Positions 1-8,943 of a stretch of DNA of 64,000 nucleotides are shown here, one piece after another. The translations under genes and the position numbers were made by a program. The notes under the pieces are model-generated. The model saw only the letters and a list, made by a program, of their open reading frames with translations, did no database searches and had not been told where the DNA came from. The DNA is from Anthoceros angustus (taxonomy: Eukaryota; Streptophyta; Anthocerotopsida; Anthocerotales; Anthocerotaceae), in NCBI GenBank assembly GCA_010909165.1, contig VJWM01000289.1, forward strand, positions 1 through 64,000. The letters are read 5' to 3'. Positions within the stretch are counted from its first letter, which is position 1; the number at the start of each line of letters is the position of its first letter.

Positions 1-57
1 CGCATGCTGATGATGAGTCTGTTGTGCGTGTCATCTTGCGGAATCGGTGCCTACTAG

Positions 58-2973
58 ATGGCCACTCTATGGCAACCGGATCCCTTGTGTACCCAACAAA
101 CTGGTGGCTGTACAGCAATTCTACGAGAAGCTCCACCACACCTCACCTTCTTCAGTCAGCCGCTGGCGAACAGTCAAGCCTCCAGGTCCAGCAGTGTAGG
201 GAACCCAGCAGTTCCGAGAAAATGGTTGGGAAAGGAAGGATTTTCCAAAGCTGGTTGTCGCGAGGAGAAGGACCAGGAGCTACTGTGGCGGCACCTTTTT
301 CTGGAACCTGCCATGTGGTGGGATAACAGGCGAGGTAAGAAGAGCTCTTCTTCGCCTGACTTCCGGCGTAAGGGGTCTGGCGAGGTCCTCTGGTTAAACA
401 ACATGTTCAAGCCAGATTGGGTGGATGAGCAGCTCGTTTCTCTGGATATGCAGACGGGTCATGGTGCCTCTCCTTCCAAGTCGAGCCCTTCGGACAATTC
501 TCAGCCTGACAGGCGTGCAGGATCGGAGATGGGCGTCGTAACGGCTGGAACCGTGAGCATGTTGTGTGAGCAGGAGAAGCTTGATGAGGCCGTTGAAGCC
601 CTGGTATCTCTGGCGCAGACAGAGTTTCCTATTTCTCAGTTTCTCCTTTATACTGTGCTAAAACTGTGTGCAGCTAAGAAGGATCTGCTTGTAGGGCGAC
701 GAGTTCATCACCTCACTGTCAAGCTTGGGTACGAGTCGAACACATACTTGGCGAACCATATCTTACGCATGTATGCATGTGGAGGTAGGCTGCAGGAGGC
801 CATGGATGTGTTCACCAGAATGGGCAAACCAGATGTCTTCATGTGGATTTCCATAATCTCTGCCCATGCTAAACATGGGCAACCTAGTGTGGCTATACAA
901 CTGTACCATGAGATGCGTAGCTCAGGTGTGAAGGCTAATGCTTACGCCTTTGTTGCAGCTCTTCAAGCTTGTGCATTTGCCACGGACTTGGAATCGGGCA
1001 AACAAGTGCACTGTGACGTGTTGAACAGTGGCATTGCACCTAACTTGTTCGTTGGCAGCTGCCTCGTGGACATGTATGCCAAATGTGGCGCACTGGAAGA
1101 TGCACGCAGGGTTTTTGACAGCTTGACCACGAAGGATGTGGTAACATGGAATGCCCTGATAGGTGGGTATGCAAATCAGGGGCTCGAGCAAGAGGCGCTT
1201 GTTCTGTATGAGCAAATGGAGCAGGAGGGCCTGATTGTGAGTAGTCATGTGACTTTTGCTTGCCTTCTGAAGGCTTGTGCAAGCACTGGTGCCTTGCAGA
1301 CGGGCAGGCAATTACACTCGCAGATAGTGGAAAGAGGACAGCTAGATGACATACTTGTCGGCACTTGCCTGGTAGACATGTATGCGAAGTGTGGTGAACT
1401 GGAAGAAGCACACAGAGTTTTTGACAGCTTGGCCACAAAAAACGTGGTGACATGGACGGCTCTAATTGCCGGGTATGCACAGCAAGGTCTTGGCCCGGAG
1501 GCGCTTGTCTTATATGGACAAATGGAGCAGGAGGGCCTGATTGTGGGTAACCATGTTACTTTTGCCTGCCTTCTGAAGGCTTGTGCAAGTGCTGGTGACT
1601 TGCAGAAGGGCAAGCAGCTGCACTCTCAGATTGTGGATAGAGGGCAGTTAGATAGTGTGCTTGTGAGCACTTGCCTGGTAGACATGTATGCAAAGTGTGG
1701 TGAATTGGAAGATGCACGCAGGGTTTTTGACAGCTTAGCCACAAAAAATGTGGTGACATGGACTGCCCTGATTGCCGGGTATGCACAGCAAGGTCTCGGC
1801 TACGAGGCACTTGTTCTGTATGCACAAATGGAGCAGGAGGGCCTGATTGTGGCTGACTCTGTCACTTTTGTTTGCCTTCTCAAGGCCTGTGCTAGCTCTG
1901 GTGCCTTACAGAAGGGCAGGCAGCTGCACTCACAGATCGTGGAAAGAGGCCAGTTAGATAACAACATACTTGTGGGCAACTGCCTGGTGGACATGTATGC
2001 AAAGTGTGGTGCACCGGAAGATGCTCGCCGGGTTTTTGACAGCTTGGCCACCAAGGATGTGGTGACATGGAATGCCCTGATAGCTGGGTTTGGTGCTTGT
2101 GATGAAGGTCACAAGGCACTAGCTTGTTTTGAGGAGATGTTAATTGCCGGTATCCAGCCTGATGATGCTACTTTTTCTTGCCTTTTAGTTGCGTGCGGTC
2201 ATGCTGGACTGGTGAATGAGGGTCGCAAGCACTTCGATTCCATGTTCGAACAGCATGGCATCAAACCTACCATTGAGCATCACAATTGCATGATTGATCT
2301 TCTTGGGCGTGCAGGTCATCTAGAAGAGGCAGAAAACTTGTTATTATCCTGTGAGAGCGGAAGCAATGTTGTGGGGTTGACATCTTTGCTGAATGCCTGC
2401 AAATGTCATGGGGATATCGAAAGGGCGACATGGTGTTTTGAAAGTCTCGTTAAGCTGAAGCCTCACGGTGCATCCGCATACGTGCTCATGGCCAATGCAT
2501 ACGCGGATGCAGGTAGGTGGGCCGATGTAGACCGGATTGAAACTCACCGAATGGTAGCAGGAGCTAACAAGAAACCAGCAGCGGCGACCGTTGAAGTGAA
2601 GAATCAAGTACACACATTTGTGGTGGGAGAAAGAAGAGATGACCTTGCTCTTCAAGTAGAGAGCACGAATGCCCTTCTGAAGCAGGAAGGGGGCCACGTA
2701 CCACGCACCAAGTTGGTGTTGAAGCCACTGTCTGAGAAGGAAAAGGAAGATGCGCTTTGCGGGCATGCTGAGAAGCTAGCTCTGGCGTTCGGTCTCCTGA
2801 ACACTCCGAGTGGCACACCTCTTGTGGTAACGAAGAATCTACGCATGTGCAGTGACTGCCACAGTTCCACGGAGATCATGTCTAGGATTGAAAAGAGAGA
2901 CATAGTTGTAAGGGATGGGTACCGTGTGCATCGATTCGCAGCTGGCTGTTGTAGTTGTAAGGGTCGACCGTGA
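58..2973 (+). CDS. PPR RNA-editing factor, PDF-PLS-E-DYW:KP class (gene 1)
   Basis: Predicted organellar PPR protein of 971 aa, single exon, probably an RNA-editing factor. The ATG at 58 directly follows an in-frame TAG and matches the MATxWxPDPLW start of its paralogues. In order: a Ser/Arg-rich, probably organelle-targeting N-terminus; an OSB-like PDF block at about residues 72-135 (WWDNRRGKKS, SPDFRRKGSGEVLWL); L-S-P PPR motifs from about residue 190 to 770, with repeated VDMYAKCG S motifs; E1/E2; and a DYW:KP domain from about 834. That domain keeps the deaminase zinc signature (HAE in GHAEKLALAFG, CSDC) and the terminal CxC zinc site, has KKPA at the PG box and ends in CKGRP. Family knowledge: DYW:KP domains perform U-to-C editing. 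The organelle and the target are not known. It is convergent with the PPR gene at 5803. Frame fully open, no damage. Confidence 0.93.
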   Translation: MATLWQPDPLCTQQTGGCTAILREAPPHLTFFSQPLANSQASRSSSVGNPAVPRKWLGKEGFSKAGCREEKDQELLWRHLFLEPAMWWDNRRGKKSSSSPDFRRKGSGEVLWLNNMFKPDWVDEQLVSLDMQTGHGASPSKSSPSDNSQPDRRAGSEMGVVTAGTVSMLCEQEKLDEAVEALVSLAQTEFPISQFLLYTVLKLCAAKKDLLVGRRVHHLTVKLGYESNTYLANHILRMYACGGRLQEAMDVFTRMGKPDVFMWISIISAHAKHGQPSVAIQLYHEMRSSGVKANAYAFVAALQACAFATDLESGKQVHCDVLNSGIAPNLFVGSCLVDMYAKCGALEDARRVFDSLTTKDVVTWNALIGGYANQGLEQEALVLYEQMEQEGLIVSSHVTFACLLKACASTGALQTGRQLHSQIVERGQLDDILVGTCLVDMYAKCGELEEAHRVFDSLATKNVVTWTALIAGYAQQGLGPEALVLYGQMEQEGLIVGNHVTFACLLKACASAGDLQKGKQLHSQIVDRGQLDSVLVSTCLVDMYAKCGELEDARRVFDSLATKNVVTWTALIAGYAQQGLGYEALVLYAQMEQEGLIVADSVTFVCLLKACASSGALQKGRQLHSQIVERGQLDNNILVGNCLVDMYAKCGAPEDARRVFDSLATKDVVTWNALIAGFGACDEGHKALACFEEMLIAGIQPDDATFSCLLVACGHAGLVNEGRKHFDSMFEQHGIKPTIEHHNCMIDLLGRAGHLEEAENLLLSCESGSNVVGLTSLLNACKCHGDIERATWCFESLVKLKPHGASAYVLMANAYADAGRWADVDRIETHRMVAGANKKPAAATVEVKNQVHTFVVGERRDDLALQVESTNALLKQEGGHVPRTKLVLKPLSEKEKEDALCGHAEKLALAFGLLNTPSGTPLVVTKNLRMCSDCHSSTEIMSRIEKRDIVVRDGYRVHRFAAGCCSCKGRP

Positions 2974-3192
2974 GACTGAAGGAGACGTAGGGAGTGCTTA
3001 GCAGGTGAAATGTTGCATGTTGGAGTCCAGGGGAGGATCAGCACTTTCCTCAGGAGAGGTGGCGCTTGTAGATAATGAGCTTTATCCATTTGTAGCGGTA
3101 ATTGCATTTAGGGATATGATGGGAATGGGGTGGACTTCACTCCGTTTTTTTGGCTTTTTTTTCCATTTAAGACTACGTTCGTGCATGTCTAA

Positions 3193-3262
3193 GCGTTTGT
3201 AGTCCAACGGTTAGGATAATTGCCTTCCAAGCAATAGACCCGGGTTCGACTCGGCAGACGCA
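3193..3262 (+). pseudogene. tRNA-Gly(UCC) copy with damaged T arm
   Basis: Identical to the intact tRNA-Gly(UCC) at 5163-5234 through the acceptor, D and anticodon arms, but the 3' side of the T stem reads TCGG where the intact copy has TCCCGG. Two C residues are missing and the T stem cannot close. The length is 70 nt instead of 72. It is either a dead copy or a two-base sequencing deletion; it lies at the edge of the deletion-rich interval of duplication A. Confidence 0.75.
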
Positions 3263-3550
3263 CTGAATATACGAAATGAAATTTAAAATTTTATAACTGA
3301 TCTGAATTTCAAATGTCAACGAAAATATAGGAGAGCTATAACGAAAACATAGGAGTGCTATACGAAAATATAGGAGTGGGACAGAACTGGTATGATACAT
3401 CCGGTAAGGAAGCGATGAATTGGCATTTTCGGCTTCAGAATGGACCTTACCGGAGCGTGCGGACCTAAGTCTACAGTAAAGCTGTAACGAAAATATAGGA
3501 GGATGCCCTTGGTAAGTAGCTTAGGCACACCATAGTACAATATATTATAC

Positions 3551-3677
3551 AAGTTGTTAAGTACCAAGTCCCATGACGGAAATCCGTCCTTAGTGGACTT
3601 AAATAAAATTAATAGTACAAGTTGTTAAGTACCAAGTCCCATGACGGAAATCTGTCCCTAGTGGACTTAAATAAAAT
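3551..3677. repeat. 68-bp direct repeat, two units, in the 3' spacer
   Basis: AAGTTGTTAAGTACCAAGTC followed by a CATGACGGAAATC...GTGGACTTAAATAAAATT block occurs at 3551 and again at 3619. The same pair recurs in the second unit of duplication A, at about 5526 and 5594. The rest of 3263-3824 is AT-rich spacer in which GAAAATATAGGAG recurs; I see no gene there. Confidence 0.8.
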
Positions 3678-3824
3678 TCTTCTTCTTCTTATTGAAGAAC
3701 ATCAAAACTTGCCTGACTACTGAAGACTGCAAGTGCTCATGCGGAAGTATGTCAAGACTGTGGACCTATCCGCCAGGCAGGAGGGTGAATGGAAGCACGT
3801 GCCAAGGTCATCATTCTTCTTTCT

Positions 3825-4957
3825 GGACAAATGGAGCAGGAGGGCCTGATTGTGGCTGACCTGTCACTTTTGTTTGCCTTCTGAAGGCCTGTGCTGCTCT
3901 GGTGCCTTACAGAAGGGCAGGCAGCTGCACTCACAGATCGTGGAAAGAGGACCAGTTAGATAACAACATACTTGTGGGCAACTGCCTGGTGGACATGTAT
4001 GCAAAATGTGGTGCACTGGATGCTCGCCAGGTTTTTGACAGCTTGGCCACCAAGGATGTGGTGACATGGATGCCCTGATAGCTGGGTTTGGTGCTTGTGA
4101 TGAAGGTCACAAGGCACTAGCTTGTTTTGAGGAGATGTTAATTGCCGGTATCAGCCTGATGATGCTACTTTTCTTGCCTTTTGTAGCATGCAGTCATGCT
4201 GGACTGGTGAATGAGGGTCCAAGCACTTGATTCCATGTTCGAACAGCATGGCATCAAACCTACCATTGAGCATCACAATTGCATGATTGATCTTCTTGGG
4301 CGTGCAGGCCATCTAGATGAGGCAGAAAATGTTATTATCCTGAGCGGAAAGTAATGTTGTGGGGTTGACATCTTTGCTGAATGCCTGCAAATGTCAGGGA
4401 TATCGAGGGCGACATGGTGTTTTGAAAGCTCGTTAAGCTGGACCTCAGGTGCATCCGCATGTGCTCATGGCCAATGCATACAGGATGCAGGTAGGTGGGC
4501 CGATGTAGACCGGATTGAAACTCACCGAATGGTAGCAGGAGCTAACAAGAAACCAGCAGCGGCGACCGTTGAAGTGAAGAATCAAGTACACACATTTGTG
4601 GTGGGAGAAAGAAGAGATGACCTTGCTCTTCAAGTAGAGAGCACGAATGCCCTTCTGAAGCAGGAAGGGGGCCACGTACCACGCACCAAGTTGGTGTTGA
4701 AGCCACTGTCTGAGAAGGAAAAGGAAGATGCGCTTTGCGGGCATGCTGAGAAGCTAGCTCTGGCGTTCGGTCTCCTGAACACTCCAGTGGACACCTCTGG
4801 TGGTAACGAAGAATCTACGCATGTGCAGTGACTGCCACAGTTCCACGGAGATCATGTCAAGGATTGAACAGAGAGACATAGTTGTAAGGATGGGTACCGT
4901 GTGCATCGATTCGCAGCTGGCTGTTGCAGTTGAGGTCGACCGTGAGACTGAAGGAGA
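3825..4957 (+). pseudogene. Truncated, frameshifted copy of the 3' half of gene 1
   Basis: Matches gene 1 from about codon 590 to the stop, without any N-terminus, start codon or PDF block. The reading frame is broken repeatedly by deletions of one to a few bases relative to 1826-2973. Open stretches survive only locally, for example 4391-4831, which covers E2 and the first part of the DYW:KP domain (KKPA and HAE readable). The GRP terminus is recognisable at about 4935-4944 but out of frame. It cannot make a functional editing factor. The near absence of substitutions suggests either a very recent copy or uncorrected sequence. Confidence 0.85.
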
Positions 4958-5162
4958 CGTAGGGAGTGCTTAGCAGGTGAAATGTTGCATGTTGGAGTCA
5001 GGGAGGATCAGCACTTTCCTCAGGAGAGGTGGCGCTTGTAGATAATGAGCTTTATCCATTTGTAGCGGTAATTGCATTTAGGGATATGATGGGAATGGGG
5101 TGGACTTCACTCCGTTTTTTTGGCTTTTTTTTCCATTTAAGACTACGTTCGTGCATGTCTAA

Positions 5163-5234
5163 GCGTTTGTAGTCCAACGGTTAGGATAATTGCCTTCCAA
5201 GCAATAGACCCGGGTTCGACTCCCGGCAGACGCA
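5163..5234 (+). tRNA. tRNA-Gly(UCC)
   Basis: A 72-nt cloverleaf. The acceptor stem GCGTTTG pairs with CAGACGC (one G-U), with discriminator A. The D arm is present, the anticodon loop is CTTCCAA with anticodon TCC, and the T arm is CCGGG-TTCGACT-CCCGG. No intron and no encoded CCA, as expected for a nuclear gene. Internal Pol III A and B boxes are present (TAGTCCAACGG and GGTTCGACTC). The nearest downstream T run is TTTT in AAATTTTATAAC, about 20 nt past the end. It decodes GGA/GGG. Confidence 0.93.
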
Positions 5235-5802
5235 CTCGAATATACGAAATGAAATTTAAAATTTTATAACTGATCTGAATTTCAAATGTCAACGAAAATA
5301 TAGGAGAGCTATAACGAAAACATAGGAGTGCTATACGAAAATATAGGAGTGGGACAGAACTGGTATGATACATCCGGTAAGGAAGCGATGAATTGGCATT
5401 TTCGGCTTCAGAATGGACCTTACCGGGAGCGCGCGGACCTAAGTCTACAGTAAAGCTGTAACGAAAATATAGGAGTGGATGCCCTTGGTGCAAGTAGCTT
5501 AGGCACACCATAGTACAATATATTATACAAGTTGTTAAGTACCAAGTCCCATGACGGAAATCCGTCCTTAGTGGACTTAAATAAAATTAATAGTACAAGT
5601 TGTTAAGTACCAAGTCCCATGACGGAAATCTGTCCCTAGTGGACTTAAATAAAATTCTTCTTCTTCTTATTGAAGAACATCAAAACTTGCCTGACTACTG
5701 AAGACTGCAAGTGCTCATGCGGAAGTATGTCAAGACTGTGGACCTATCCGCCAGGCAGGAGGGGTGAATGGAAGCACGTGCCAAGGTCATCATTCTTCTT
5801 TC

Positions 5803-8800
5803 TCATGGTCGACCCTTACAACTGCAACAACCTGCTGCGAATCGATGCACACGGTACCCATCTCTTACAACAATGTCTCTCTGTTCAACTCTTGACATGA
5901 TCTCCGTAGAGCTGTGGCAGTCACTGCACATGCGTAGATTCTTCGTTACCACCAGAGGTGTGCCACTCGGAGTGTTCAAGAGACCAAACGCAAGAGCTAG
6001 CTTCTCAGCATGCCCACAAAGCGCATCTTCCTTTTCCTTCTCAGACAGTGGCTTCAAAACCAAGTTTGTGTGTGGAATGTGGCCCCCTTCCTGTTTCAGA
6101 CGTGCATTCGTGCTCTCTACTTGAAGAGCAAGATCATCTCTTCGTTCTCCCACAACAAATGTATGTACCTGCTCCTGGACCTCAATGCCCGCCACTGCAG
6201 GTTTCTTGTTAGCTCCTGCTACCATTCTCTGGGTTTCGATCCTCTCTACATCGCTCCACCTACCTGCATCTGCATACGCATTGGCCATGAGCACATATGG
6301 GGATGCACTCTGAGGCTCAAGTCCAACAAGGCTTTCAAAACAATGCGTCGCCCTCTCTAAATCCCCGTGACTTTTGCAGGCATTCAGCAAAGACGTCAAC
6401 CCCACAACATTGCTTTGGCTCTCACATGACAATAGCATGGTCTCTGCCTCATCTAAATGGCCTGCACGCCCAAGAAGATCAATCATGCAATTGTAATGCT
6501 CAACAGTAGGGTTGATGCCATGCTGTTCAAACATGGAATCAAAGTACTTACGACCCTCAGTCACCAGTCCCGCATGACTGCATGCTGCTAAAAGGCAAGT
6601 GAAAGTAGCATCATCAGGCTGAATACCATTGACTAACATCTCCTCAAAACAAGCTAGTGCGTTGTGCCCCTCATCACAAGTACCACACCCAGCTATCAGG
6701 ACATTCCATGTCACCACATTTTTTGTGGCCAAGCTGTCAAAGACTCTGCGCGCATCTTCAAGTTTGCCACACTTCGCATACATGTCCACCAGGCAAGTCC
6801 CCACAAGTATGTTATCCAGCAGTCCTATTTCCACGATCTGAGAGTGCAGCTGCCTGCCTTTCTGTAACGCACCAGCGCTGGCACAGGCCTTCAGAAGGCA
6901 GGCAAAAGTAACATGGTTACCCACAATCAGGCCCTCCTGCTCCATTTGTCCATACACAACAAGCGCCTCTTGGCCAAGCCCCTGATTTGCATACGCAGCT
7001 ATAAGAGACGTCCATGTCACCACATCTTTTGTGGCCAAGCTGTCAAAGACCCTGCGTGCATCTTCCAGTTCGCCACATTTTGCATACATGTCCACCAAAC
7101 AATTGGCCACCAGTCTGTTATCTAGCTGTCCTCTTTCCACAATCTGTGAGTGCAGCTCCCTGCCCTTCTGCAAGGCACCAGAGCTAGCGCAGGCCTTCAG
7201 AAGGCAAGCAAACGTTACATGGTTACTCACGATCAGCCCTTCCTCCTCCATTTGTTCATATAGATTGAGTGCGTCTTCTCCAAGCCCATGGTTTGCATAC
7301 CCAGCTATCAGGGACGTCCATGTCACCACATCCTTTGTAGCCAAGTTTTCAAAAACCCTGTGTGCATCCTCCAGCTCGCCACATTTTGCGTACATGTCCA
7401 CCAGGCAGTTGCCCACCAGTAAGTTATCCAGCTGTCCTCTCTCCACAATCTGCGAATGCAGCTGCCTTCCCTTCTGTAAGGCACCAGCGCTTGCACAGGC
7501 CTTCAGAAGGCAAGCAAAAGTGACATGGTTACACACCATCCAGCCCTCCTGCTCCATTTGTTCATACAGAAAAAGCGCCTCCTGACCAAGACCTTGCTGT
7601 GCATACCCAGCAATCAGGGCCGTCCATGTCACAACATCCTTTTTGGCCAAGCTGTCAAAAACGCGACGTGCATCTTCCAGTTCGCCACACTTTACATACA
7701 TGTCCACCAGGCAAGTGCCCACAAGCACGCTATCTAGCTGTCCTCTATCTACAATCTGTGAGTGCAGCTGCCTGCCCTTCTGTAAGTCACCAGCGCTTGC
7801 ACACGCCTTTAGAAGGCAAGCAAAAGTTACATGGTTCCCCACAATCAGGCCCTCCTCTTCCATTTTTCCATACAGAACAAGCGCCTCTTGGCTGAGGCCA
7901 TGATCTGCATACCCAGAAATCAGGGCTGTCCATGTAACCACATCCTTTGTAACCAAGCTTTCGAAAACCCTGCGCGCATCTTGCAATTCACCGCATTTTG
8001 CATACATGTCCACGAGGCAGTTGCCGATAAACAGGTTTGGAGGAATGCCACTGTGCACAACATCGCTGTGAACTTCCCTCCCAGATTTCAAGTCCACCGC
8101 AACTGCACATGCTTGAAGGGCTGCTACAAAGACGTGAGCATCCGCCTTCACACCCGAGCTTCGCATCGCGTGGTACAGTTCTATGGCCTTGCTAGGTTTC
8201 CCATGTCTAGCATGAGCAGAGATTATGGAAAACCACATGAAGGCATCAGGTTTGCCCATCCTGGTGAACACATCCATGGCCTCTTGTAGTCTACCTCCAT
8301 ATGCATACATGCGCAAGATATGGTTCCCCAAAAATGTACTCGATTCGTACCCATGTCTAACAATGAGATCATGAACTCGTCGCCCCACAACCAGATCCTT
8401 CTGAGCTGCACACAGTTTTAGCACAGTATAGAAGAGAGACTCAGAAATGGGACAGTCGGTCTGCGCCAGACATTCCAGGGCTTCAACGGCCTCAGTGAGC
8501 TTCCCCTGCTCACATAACGTGCCCACGGTTACAGGCGTTACGACGACCACTACCGATCCTGCACGCCTGCCAGCCTCTTGCTTATCCGGAGGTCTCGACT
8601 TGGAAGGAGATGTGCCATCACCCATCTGCATATCCAAAGAAACCAGCTGTTCATCCACCCAAGCTGGCTTGAACATGCTGTTTAACCAGAGGACCTCGCC
8701 AGACCCCTTACGCCGGAAGTCAGGCGAACCAGAGCTCTTCTTACCTCGCCTGTTATCCCACCACATTGCAGGGTCCAGAAATAATTGTCGCCACAATAGC

Positions 8801-8943
8801 TCCTGTTCGTGCTCGTGGCGGCTACCATGGCTGGAAAATCCGTCCCCAGCCGTCCAATTTCTCGCAAGTGCTGTGTCCCTTACACTGCTGCACCTGAAGG
8901 ATTGGTTGCTTGCTAGTGCTTGTGACCTCATCACAAGTACCAT
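5803..8943 (-). CDS. PPR RNA-editing factor, PDF-PLS-E-DYW:KP class (gene 2)
   Basis: Open frame of 1046 aa: PDF block (WWDNRRGKKS, SPDFRRKGSG), a tract with six L-S-P rounds (one more than gene 1), E motifs and DYW:KP with KKPA, HAE, CSDC and terminal CKGRP. The stop is at 5803-5805. The ATG at 8943 is probably not the native start: it arises from a junction at about 8917, where the sequence jumps into another PPR coding segment out of frame. The missing start (MANVSQLDSLW..., ATG at 11174) and following codons lie beyond a deletion-rich duplicate. Joining 5803-8917 to 11071-11174 is in frame (both sides carry SQALASNQSF) and gives about 1,070 aa. It is convergent with gene 1. Confidence 0.92.
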   Translation of the reverse strand: MVLVMRSQALASNQSFRCSSVRDTALARNWTAGDGFSSHGSRHEHEQELLWRQLFLDPAMWWDNRRGKKSSGSPDFRRKGSGEVLWLNSMFKPAWVDEQLVSLDMQMGDGTSPSKSRPPDKQEAGRRAGSVVVVVTPVTVGTLCEQGKLTEAVEALECLAQTDCPISESLFYTVLKLCAAQKDLVVGRRVHDLIVRHGYESSTFLGNHILRMYAYGGRLQEAMDVFTRMGKPDAFMWFSIISAHARHGKPSKAIELYHAMRSSGVKADAHVFVAALQACAVAVDLKSGREVHSDVVHSGIPPNLFIGNCLVDMYAKCGELQDARRVFESLVTKDVVTWTALISGYADHGLSQEALVLYGKMEEEGLIVGNHVTFACLLKACASAGDLQKGRQLHSQIVDRGQLDSVLVGTCLVDMYVKCGELEDARRVFDSLAKKDVVTWTALIAGYAQQGLGQEALFLYEQMEQEGWMVCNHVTFACLLKACASAGALQKGRQLHSQIVERGQLDNLLVGNCLVDMYAKCGELEDAHRVFENLATKDVVTWTSLIAGYANHGLGEDALNLYEQMEEEGLIVSNHVTFACLLKACASSGALQKGRELHSQIVERGQLDNRLVANCLVDMYAKCGELEDARRVFDSLATKDVVTWTSLIAAYANQGLGQEALVVYGQMEQEGLIVGNHVTFACLLKACASAGALQKGRQLHSQIVEIGLLDNILVGTCLVDMYAKCGKLEDARRVFDSLATKNVVTWNVLIAGCGTCDEGHNALACFEEMLVNGIQPDDATFTCLLAACSHAGLVTEGRKYFDSMFEQHGINPTVEHYNCMIDLLGRAGHLDEAETMLLSCESQSNVVGLTSLLNACKSHGDLERATHCFESLVGLEPQSASPYVLMANAYADAGRWSDVERIETQRMVAGANKKPAVAGIEVQEQVHTFVVGERRDDLALQVESTNARLKQEGGHIPHTNLVLKPLSEKEKEDALCGHAEKLALAFGLLNTPSGTPLVVTKNLRMCSDCHSSTEIMSRVEQRDIVVRDGYRVHRFAAGCCSCKGRP

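Larger units (their letters stand above)
1826..5803. repeat. Direct tandem duplication A, about 1.98 kb per unit
   Basis: Unit 1 (about 1826-3824) and unit 2 (about 3825-5803) are near-identical: the 3' half of gene 1, its 3' flank, a tRNA-Gly and AT-rich spacer. Both end in the same TCATTCTTCTTTCT stretch; after it, unit 1 joins PPR coding sequence (GGACAAATGGAGCAGG) and unit 2 joins the 3' end of the minus-strand PPR gene. Differences are mostly missing bases. They lie in unit 1 from about 3250 to 3510 and in unit 2 from 3825 to about 4990, so the deletion-rich interval spans roughly one period. Confidence 0.9.

Noticed and set aside
922-2119. Long open stretches on the strand opposite gene 1 (and likewise opposite every PPR gene)
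   Set aside because: They repeat with the PPR triplets and are antisense by-products of the repeated codons; they have no family features.
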